Origin: Brachypterus glaber
Taxonomy: Eukaryota; Arthropoda; Insecta; Coleoptera; Kateretidae
DNA: 64,000 nt
NCBI GenBank assembly: GCA_958510825.1
Contig: OY294049.1
Span: forward strand, 31,462,774 to 31,526,773
Direction of reading: 5' to 3'
The number at the start of each line of letters is the position of its first letter. Positions within the stretch are counted from its first letter, which is position 1. The position numbers were made by a program, and so were the translations under genes. The notes under the pieces were generated by a model. The model saw only the letters and a list, made by a program, of their open reading frames with translations. It was not told the origin of the DNA and did not search any database. This document shows, in pieces, positions 54,967 to 64,000 of the stretch.

Positions 54967-57790
54967 ATGCACCAGAATATCCGAAGCATCTTATCCAAAA
55001 TCAACGAACTGGAAATTCTTACAGCGGATTATAAACCAGACGTAATATGTATCACTGAAACATGGACACCATTAGACATAATAAAATGGTTTAACATTCC
55101 TGAATATAACTTAGCATCTCACTATAGTAGAACTATTTGTATTCATGGTGGCGTCGCAATATTTACCAGAAAGGACATAAAAATAAAATCACTGCCATCA
55201 CTAAATCAGTTTTCAGAAGAACTACACATAGAATGTTGCGCTACCTCCATAGAACTAAATAAAAAAAATAAGTTGATAATCCTTTGCATATATAGACCAC
55301 CAAAGGGCGATATGGAATTATTTTTGGTTAACCTATCAACACTTTTAAACCACGCTACAAATATCTGCCATAATTTAGTTATCTGCGGGGATTTAAACAT
55401 AAATAGCTTAGTTAATTCGGTAAACTCTAATTTAATACAAGACATTTTTAATTCTTACGAGTTACTAAACTACTGTAAACAACCCACAAGAGTAGTTACA
55501 AATAAAAATGGTATTACGAGCTCCACATCAATATGATTACCAACTTGCCAAAAAACGATATTAGCTGCAAAATCTTTGACCCAAATATATCGGATCACAC
55601 AGCCCAAATATTGAACATCCAAAACGTATTTTTAACGACAAATCTTAAACCGAAACCAAAATCCTACTTGAAAAGGTCACTAAACCATCAAAATCTTATG
55701 AATTTAAAACAGTGTCTATCAACCGAAACTTGGGAAGGTATTAATGACACAGAGGATATAAATAAAAATTTTGACAACTTCCTAAATATATTTTTGTGGC
55801 ATTTTAATATATCTTGTCCTGAAAAAAAATTGGTAGCAAAGAACAATAAACATCGAAAGCCAAAATGGATCACAGAAGAAATCCGAAAATCGAGCCGAGA
55901 CCTAAAAGACTTAAATAAAATAATTAAGGAGTTTAAACTTACAGACCTACACACAGATTACAAGAAAAAACTAAAACAACATAAAAATTTGGTAAATAAT
56001 GCGAAAAAGTCATATAATAAAAATATAATTGAACATTCTGATAACAAACCAAAAAAAGTGTGGGATATTATTAATACCGAACTAGGAAGTCGGAAATCGG
56101 AAATCGGAAAACAGAGGATATATCCCTACAAGTCGACGGTGAGCTTATCAATTCAGAACACGAAATCGCAAATAAATTTGGTGCATACTTTTCATCAGTA
56201 ACGGAGCAAAAAATTAACGAACACTATGGAGACAACATTTCAGAGCAGTGTACTACCTCAGAAGTTTTAAATCACACTATGGCCTTTCTTCCCACAGACA
56301 CCAATGAAGTAAGACGTATAATATTAAAGCTGAAGAACAAAAAATCTAGTGGAAGTGATGGTGTATCCACAAAAGTTTTAAAATTTGTGAGCGACTATAT
56401 TGCCGAACCATTAGCGTTTCTTTTTAATAAAAGTGTCACAAGTGGGACATTCCCCGAAGCTTTAAAACTAGCAACTGTAGTACCCATATTTAAAAAAGGC
56501 GATTCTACGTCAATGGAAAACTACCGACCGATATCACTGCTAAGTGTTTTTTCCAAAATATTGGAGAGGATTATGTACAACAAACTGGTAAACTTTATTA
56601 ATCAATTTAACATATTCTCCAATACTCAGCATGGATTTCGAGAAGGTAGATCGACCGAAACAGCATCCTTCCATTTTACAGAGTTTCTCGCCAAACAGTT
56701 AGACCAAAACATGTGCGTTGCAGGATTGTTTTTTGACCTTTCACGAGCGTTTGAAACATTAGACATTAACTTTATAAAACAAAAACTTTACAACCTAGGA
56801 ATACGCGGTTTTATTCTTGAATGGCTAATTTCGTTTCTTTTTAATAGAGAACTACAAGTTAAAATAGGCAATGTCATTTCTGAAAAGTTTAAAATTAATA
56901 TTGGCGCAGCTCAAGGGTCCATATTAGCTCCACTTATATTTTTATTATTTATAAATGATTTAATTCTCTCGGGATATGTAATCAATTTTGCTGACGACAC
57001 ATCTATCGCAGTAGCCGCAAAAAATAAAGATGAACTTCTTCGAAAGATTAATATAATTATAAAAGAAATGGAGCAATGGTGAAAATCGAATAAACTTATT
57101 TTAAATTTAAATAAAACAGTAAAAATCAACTTTTATAATACAAACCCCAGTTTTCAAATGGACAACCTTTTAAATGATGTTAAATTTTTAGGTTCACACT
57201 TGGATTCTAAATTGTCATGGACAAATCAAATAACGCATGTCTGCAAAAAAATAAATAGCTCGTTTTTTGCTATCTTAAAATTAAAGCCTAATGTTGAATT
57301 AAGCACACTGATCAGTACTTACTACTCGATGGTGCATTCTCATCTCTCATACAATATAATTATATGGGGGCGTAGTACTGAACTGGACAGGGTGTTTATT
57401 CTACAAAAAAGGGTAATACGTCTTATTTTTAACCTAAAATACCGTCAGTCCTGCTCCTGCAAACAAACCTTTGTGAATAATTTTTTTTTAACTTTGATTT
57501 GTATTTATATTTTTAAATGTGCCGTCTTTGTTTTTAAAAATCCGAATGTTTTTATAGTAAATTCAGATGTTAATACGTACGAATCCCGAAACGCAGATGA
57601 ATTAAGTATACCACGACATAAAAGTGCAAAATATGAAAAAAGTCCATATTATTCATGTGTAAAAATATTTAACAAACTTCCAAAACATATTAAAGAAATT
57701 AAAACTTTCACAATTTTTAAAAATAAATTAAAACTGTTCTTAACAGAAAATGCGTTTTATACATTAGATGAGTTTATCAATTTTAAATAA
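54967..57790 (+). pseudogene. LINE ORF2: APE endonuclease and reverse transcriptase, copy 1
   Basis: Starts ATG 54967 with MHQNIRSILSKINELE, 48 bp after the ORF1 stop. Endonuclease landmarks: ICITETW, GGVAIF, CIYRPPKGD, ICGDLNINS, then, after a shift near 55533, SDHTAQI. Linker: KPKWITEEIR and KKVWDIIN. A TCGGAAA triplicate (56090-56110) shifts the frame again. RT: SSGSDGVSTKVL, YRPISLLSVFSKILERI, HGFREGRSTETA, FFDLSRAFETLD, AAQGSILAPLIFLLFINDL and catalytic FADD at 56987-56998. A TGA at 57080-57082 follows EMEQW; the C-terminal domain (KFLGSHLDSKLSW, SYNIIIWG, FNKLPKHIK, FYTLDEFINFK) continues in frame after it. Two shifts and one stop; inactive as it stands. AAQGS replaces the commoner GVPQGS. 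Confidence 0.85.
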
Positions 57791-57874
57791 TATTTTATAC
57801 CTAGATTTAATTTAGTTAAGTTATTATAGTTGACCTATCTTATGTCTGTATTGACCAAAAAAGATTAATAAAGA

Positions 57875-57997
<123 letters not shown>

Positions 57998-58319
57998 TTC
58001 TGAACATACCATGGAACTCATTAGACGATTAAAATTATAAACAGTTACATTTAAAAACAATTATATGTCTATTTCCCGATCAATTAGATCGAAATTTTAT
58101 CAATATAAAATTATAAAAAAGTGCTGTCGTACGGGACATGGCTGCCAAGAGAAGAGATGTCGTGGGGTTGTTCCAGTTACGAATCAGAACCAAAAATTAT
58201 TACTAAAAGAACGAGAGTAGTTCCAATGGCAATTCAAAAGCAAACAAAATTATTACTAATAGAACGATATTAGGAAATGACACAAATCATCAGTCACATA
58301 TTTAATATATTTATAACAC
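57998..58319. other. Flank between LINE tail and reverse LINE fragment
   Basis: No gene. Identical, as far as it can be compared, with 63841-64000, which shows that sequence beyond the LINE tail was duplicated with it. Confidence 0.7.
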
Positions 58320-58764
58320 TTAATAATAATAATAATAAAAATAATAATAATAATATATATAATAATGCATATAAAATTATATGTTAAAAGGTCATTAAAT
58401 TTTATTGCATATTATTATTTGTTAGAGCATTTGTGATTGTTTCTAAATTTTGTTTTATCCATTGGGATGTAAGTGTTAATTTTTGATAGTACCATTAAAT
58501 TGGGTAGAAGATTGTAAAGTTTATGTACATGATACAAAATTTTTTTTTGATTTATAGCTTTTTTGGATATTTCAAAAATTGACAAGTTATTTTCCATAGA
58601 TCTTGTATTATACGTATTATTTACTTTAGTAATAACATTTTTATTACTAAAGTAAAATTTTAGTAAACTTAAATAGTAGAGTTCTTTTATTGACATTACA
58701 TTAAAATCTAGAAAAGTTTGTTCTGTAGAGTGTCTTTTCTTTTTTTGTAGAATTATTTTAATGA
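58320..58764 (-). pseudogene. LINE ORF2 C-terminal fragment, reverse strand
   Basis: The minus-strand frame 58415-58696 has NTYNTRSMENN, HVHKLYNLLPNLM and MDKTKFRNNHKCSN, matching the TR...YN.LP......F ending of non-LTR ORF2s. A (TTA)n-like tail lies at 58325-58360 on the plus strand (AATAATAATAATAA). It is 5'-truncated and lies immediately before the start of duplication unit 2. Confidence 0.6.
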
Positions 58765-59385
58765 ATAAATTTTCAAAAACTAGATTTTTAAAAGAAAGGT
58801 TTTGGAATTATTCGTTTTCAAAACCCTTCTTTTAAAAATCTAGTTTTTGAAAATTTATATTAATCATGAATCAAAAAAAAACAAAAGTTTTGGGTTAATT
58901 TTGGCACTTTTTATTCGTCACTTCTCAGTACACATTACGTTTCATATATTATGAATTTTATTTGTCAAAAGCTAAAATACAACGAGATAATTTATTACTT
59001 AAGTTATATAGAAAATACAATTTTTTTGTTTAAAAAATTAGTGAACCTAACCTCAAAAACGTACCAGCAAATTTGTGAACATTTTATATAGTTTCAAAAT
59101 CGTCGGTCGAGTTGACAGTAAAAGTAATTGTTTGAAGTATGCAAAATCTATTATAATAGTACAAAAAAATTCGGGAAAATACATTTTTTATATAAAGTAA
59201 AGACCTGTGACCAAATGTGTTCATAAACTATAACCAAAGTGACTTAAAGTGCATTATTTTAAAAGTATACAAACAATATAGTGCGGGTATCGCGTTATCA
59301 GTAACCAGGGCTGCAAGTACTTATCACAACTTGGTACCTTAACATTTAAATTTTAATATTTAAATATAAACTCTTTGCACATTAG

Positions 59386-60788
59386 ACCTCTAAAATTTTT
59401 AAGTGCTGTAAAAAAGACGTCTTAAGTTACTGTTGTATTACATGTAAAAATTTGTATCACAAAAGCTGCTCAAAAAGTATGAAGGAAATTATACTTATTG
59501 ACAAATATAAAATTTATTGCTCATCGTCTTGTCAAAATAAATATGAAAGTGAAAAAATCAAAGTTAATGAACTTAACACAACAATAGAAAAACTAGAAGT
59601 TGAACTAAAAGAAAAGGATAATCATCTCCAAAGAATGAAACGAAATTCCAATGTTTTTAATCACGAACTGGAAGAGAATGAATTAGCTTTTTTGAAAGAC
59701 ATCGAATCACACAAATCAAAAATCAACGAATTACAAAATAAACTATTAATACAGAACAGTACTATTTTACAATTAAACCAAATTAACGAAAAAATAACTA
59801 ATGAGATGAACTTTTAAAAAAAGAAATGGAAACATTAAATCTAAAAAATAACCGATTTAATTTAGAAATGGAGGCAGCCAAAACCAAGTTAGGTAAACAG
59901 GCTGAAGAAATACATAAAATAAAAAACGAAAATATAACAATAAAGTCAAAAAATGATCGACTACTGGAAATTGACGCAGCAAGAACCAATTTAAGTAAAC
60001 ATGCAGAAGAAATAAGTCAACAAAAAACGCAAGAATATTTAACTTTAACTAATCATAAACAACCAAAAATTACAAGAAAAAGAAGGGCAACAGTATTGAC
60101 ACTTTCTGACGAAACTGGATACAACTATTGTAAAATACTTAAACAAAAAACATCGAGTAAATATGACACAATATGTAAATATAAAGACCAAGCTGGATTT
60201 GAAGACCTATTACCAGAAAAGGACATAATAGCATCCCTTACGAAAGACGATTATGCAATTATCTTTCCCGGTAAAAACAACGCACTGAAAGGTAAAACTA
60301 CAAGTTTGGAATCCATAGAAAATTTTCTCGCTAATACAGAAAACACCAACATAATAATAGCTAGTATACCTTTTATAAAAAATAGATCAATTTTAAATAA
60401 CTTTATTAGTAATGAAAATAAAAATGTGTTTAGGGTAACAGAAAAATTTAAACATGTAATATACTTTGATGTAAACGAACTTATTTATGACCATGAGAGT
60501 CAAAATAACGGACTTACCTACAAAGGAAAAGAAAAAATCCTAAATTATATTTCAATTAAATATTTAATACACGCTGAATATAAAAATACGCAGAATGAAC
60601 CCACTGAAGCGTCACAAAGAAAATCCCAACTGAGCCAAAGAGAAACTTCAATATTACCTCAAAAGAGATCATCAATTATACACAGAAACACATCTTCGAT
60701 TAGCGAAGAACTGCTTAGTGTGACACAAGAAGAGGAAAATTTTCAAAATTTTATATTTCCCAGCCTCTCCCAAGCGTCATTTATGTAA
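59386..60788 (+). pseudogene. LINE ORF1, copy 2
   Basis: Same protein and the same frameshift (about 59804-59814) as 53517-54919. Two substitutions change the product: Val to Leu in HE(V/L)EENE (59668) and Glu to Asp in GFE(E/D)LLPEKD (60206). It also lacks an ATG before the finger. See copy 1 for domains. Confidence 0.65.
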
Positions 60789-60835
60789 AAAATCAATCTG
60801 TAACTGAATCAAAATCTGACAAAGCATTAAAGATT

Positions 60836-63659
60836 ATGCACCAGAATATCCGAAGCATCTTATCCAAAATCAACGAACTGGAAATTCTTACAGCGGATTA
60901 TAAACCAGACGTAATATGTATCACTGAAACATGGACACCATTAGACATAATAAAATGGTTTAACATTCCTGAATATAACTTAGCATCTCACTATAGTAGA
61001 ACTATTTGTATTCATGGTGGCGTCGCAATATTTACCAGAAAGGACATAAAAATAAAATCACTGCCATCACTAAATCAGTTTTCAGAAGAACTACACATAG
61101 AATGTTGCGCTACCTCCATAGAACTAAATAAAAAAAATAAGTTGATAATCCTTTGCATATATAGACCACCAAAGGGCGATATGGAATTATTTTTGGTTAA
61201 CCTATCAACACTTTTAAACCACGCTACAAATATCTGCCATAATTTAGTTATCTGCGGGGATTTAAACATAAATAGCTTAGTTAATTCGGTAAACTCTAAT
61301 TTAATACAAGACATTTTTAATTCTTACGAGTTACTAAACTACTGTAAACAACCCACAAGAGTAGTTACAAATAAAAATGGTATTACGAGCTCCACATCAA
61401 TATGATTACCAACTTGCCAAAAAACGATATTAGCTGCAAAATCTTTGACCCAAATATATCGGATCACACAGCCCAAATATTGAACATCCAAAACGTATTT
61501 TTAACGACAAATCTTAAACCGAAACCAAAATCCTACTTGAAAAGGTCACTAAACCATCAAAATCTTATGAATTTAAAACAGTGTCTATCAACCGAAACTT
61601 GGGAAGGTATTAATGACACAGAGGATATAAATAAAAATTTTGACAACTTCCTAAATATATTTTTGTGGCATTTTAATATATCTTGTCCTGAAAAAAAATT
61701 GGTAGCAAAGAACAATAAACATCGAAAGCCAAAATGGATCACAGAAGAAATCCGAAAATCGAGCCGAGACCTAAAAGACTTAAATAAAATAATTAAGGAG
61801 TTTAAACTTACAGACCTACACACAGATTACAAGAAAAAACTAAAACAACATAAAAATTTGGTAAATAATGCGAAAAAGTCATATAATAAAAATATAATTG
61901 AACATTCTGATAACAAACCAAAAAAAGTGTGGGATATTATTAATACCGAACTAGGAAGTCGGAAATCGGAAATCGGAAAACAGAGGATATATCCCTACAA
62001 GTCGACGGTGAGCTTATCAATTCAGAACACGAAATCGCAAATAAATTTGGTGCATACTTTTCATCAGTAACGGAGCAAAAAATTAACGAACACTATGGAG
62101 ACAACATTTCAGAGCAGTGTACTACCTCAGAAGTTTTAAATCACACTATGGCCTTTCTTCCCACAGACACCAATGAAGTAAGACGTATAATATTAAAGCT
62201 GAAGAACAAAAAATCTAGTGGAAGTGATGGTGTATCCACAAAAGTTTTAAAATTTGTGAGCGACTATATTGCCGAACCATTAGCGTTTCTTTTTAATAAA
62301 AGTGTCACAAGTGGGACATTCCCCGAAGCTTTAAAACTAGCAACTGTAGTACCCATATTTAAAAAAGGCGATTCTACGTCAATGGAAAACTACCGACCGA
62401 TATCACTGCTAAGTGTTTTTTCCAAAATATTGGAGAGGATTATGTACAACAAACTGGTAAACTTTATTAATCAATTTAACATATTCTCCAATACTCAGCA
62501 TGGATTTCGAGAAGGTAGATCGACCGAAACAGCATCCTTCCATTTTACAGAGTTTCTCGCCAAACAGTTAGACCAAAACATGTGCGTTGCAGGATTGTTT
62601 TTTGACCTTTCACGAGCGTTTGAAACATTAGACATTAACTTTATAAAACAAAAACTTTACAACCTAGGAATACGCGGTTTTATTCTTGAATGGCTAATTT
62701 CGTTTCTTTTTAATAGAGAACTACAAGTTAAAATAGGCAATGTCATTTCTGAAAAGTTTAAAATTAATATTGGCGCAGCTCAAGGGTCCATATTAGCTCC
62801 ACTTATATTTTTATTATTTATAAATGATTTAATTCTCTCGGGATATGTAATCAATTTTGCTGACGACACATCTATCGCAGTAGCCGCAAAAAATAAAGAT
62901 GAACTTCTTCGAAAGATTAATATAATTATAAAAGAAATGGAGCAATGGTGAAAATCGAATAAACTTATTTTAAATTTAAATAAAACAGTAAAAATCAACT
63001 TTTATAATACAAACCCCAGTTTTCAAATGGACAACCTTTTAAATGATGTTAAATTTTTAGGTTCACACTTGGATTCTAAATTGTCATGGACAAATCAAAT
63101 AACGCATGTCTGCAAAAAAATAAATAGCTCGTTTTTTGCTATCTTAAAATTAAAGCCTAATGTTGAATTAAGCACACTGATCAGTACTTACTACTCGATG
63201 GTGCATTCTCATCTCTCATACAATATAATTATATGGGGGCGTAGTACTGAACTGGACAGGGTGTTTATTCTACAAAAAAGGGTAATACGTCTTATTTTTA
63301 ACCTAAAATACCGTCAGTCCTGCTCCTGCAAACAAACCTTTGTGAATAATTTTTTTTTAACTTTGATTTGTATTTATATTTTTAAATGTGCCGTCTTTGT
63401 TTTTAAAAATCCGAATGTTTTTATAGTAAATTCAGATGTTAATACGTACGAATCCCGAAACGCAGATGAATTAAGTATACCACGACATAAAAGTGCAAAA
63501 TATGAAAAAAGTCCATATTATTCATGTGTAAAAATATTTAACAAACTTCCAAAACATATTAAAGAAATTAAAACTTTCACAATTTTTAAAAATAAATTAA
63601 AACTGTTCTTAACAGAAAATGCGTTTTATACATTAGATGAGTTTATCAATTTTAAATAA
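60836..63659 (+). pseudogene. LINE ORF2, copy 2
   Basis: I saw no amino-acid difference from copy 1. It carries the same shift near 61402, the same TCGGAAA triplicate (61959-61979) and the same TGA (62949-62951). Catalytic FADD at 62856-62867. The shared lesions show it was copied after decay, not by its own retrotransposition. Confidence 0.85.
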
Positions 63660-63743
63660 TATTTTATACCTAGATTTAATTTAGTTAAGTTATTATAGTT
63701 GACCTATCTTATGTCTGTATTGACCAAAAAAGATTAATAAAGA

Positions 63744-63840
<97 letters not shown>
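63744..63840 (+). repeat. (TTA)n microsatellite, LINE tail, copy 2
   Basis: About 97 bp of uninterrupted TAT/TTA repeats after AATAAAGA. The TTATTTTATT interruption of copy 1 is absent. Confidence 0.9.
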
Positions 63841-64000
63841 TTCTGAACATACCATGGAACTCATTAGACGATTAAAATTATAAACAGTTACATTTAAAAA
63901 CAATTATATGTCTATTTCCCGATCAATTAGATCGAAATTTTATCAATATAAAATTATAAAAAAGTGCTGTCGTACGGGACATGGCTGCCAAGAGAAGAGA

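Larger units (their letters stand above)
58765..64000 (+). repeat. Tandem duplication, unit 2 (cut by window end)
   Basis: Matches 52896-58157 at an offset of 5869 up to the microsatellite and 5843 after it. Still identical to unit 1 at base 64000, so the right breakpoint lies outside the window and more units are possible. Confidence 0.85.

Noticed and set aside
58765..63840. Second LINE as an independent retrotransposition
   Set aside because: It shares inactivating lesions, the 5' hairpin and sequence beyond the tail with copy 1, so it is a duplicated segment.

Overview
The window looks like an A+T-rich animal genome, most probably an arthropod and plausibly an insect. It holds APE-type non-LTR retrotransposons, pogo-like and Tc1-like DNA transposons and many fold-back elements, with long (TTA)n tails. 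I recognise no intact host gene, tRNA, rRNA or CRISPR array. All protein-like signal comes from transposable elements, almost all of it broken by frameshifts or stops. The species cannot be fixed from the sequence.

Layout. 1-1.9 kb: a dispersed repeat arm and featureless AT-rich DNA. 1.91-5.62 kb: a 3.7-kb long-TIR DNA element whose ends start CACAGTGG and are flanked by the 5-bp duplication CGCCT, as in Transib; it encloses a reverse-strand LINE fragment. 7-16.4 kb: fold-back elements, a 1-kb cluster of short imperfect palindromes (9.49-10.46 kb) and a dispersed repeat here called family B. 17.4-19.4 kb: a 5'-truncated LINE. 19.7-26.9 kb: family B as a large palindrome with a TA-flanked MITE and then a nearly complete 4.3-kb LINE nested in it. 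27-37.4 kb: hairpin MITEs, one half of a TA-flanked MITE pair, fold-backs and a tandem array in family B. 38-42.6 kb: a LINE relic split by a 2.6-kb pogo-like element, then a 0.9-kb relative; both carry many copies of their own terminal motif. 43-50 kb: tandemly duplicated repeats, the second TA-flanked MITE and a fold-back with a recent 284-bp duplication. 51.8-52.2 kb: an internally deleted Tc1-like gene. 52.9-64 kb: a 5.87-kb tandem duplication of a LINE with its flank, running off the window end.

Two LINE types can be told apart by ORF1. The 22.5-26.8 kb element has a coiled-coil plus RRM-like ORF1. The 53-64 kb copies have a PHD-like finger, a long coiled coil and an SGNH-esterase-like region, the CR1-type arrangement. 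In the complete ones ORF2 joins an APE endonuclease to a reverse transcriptase. Nesting gives relative ages: family B is older than the MITE and LINE inside it; the LINE at 38-41.5 kb is older than the pogo element; the LINE at 53 kb had decayed before it was duplicated. Family names and boundaries come from reading motifs by eye; no database search was run.
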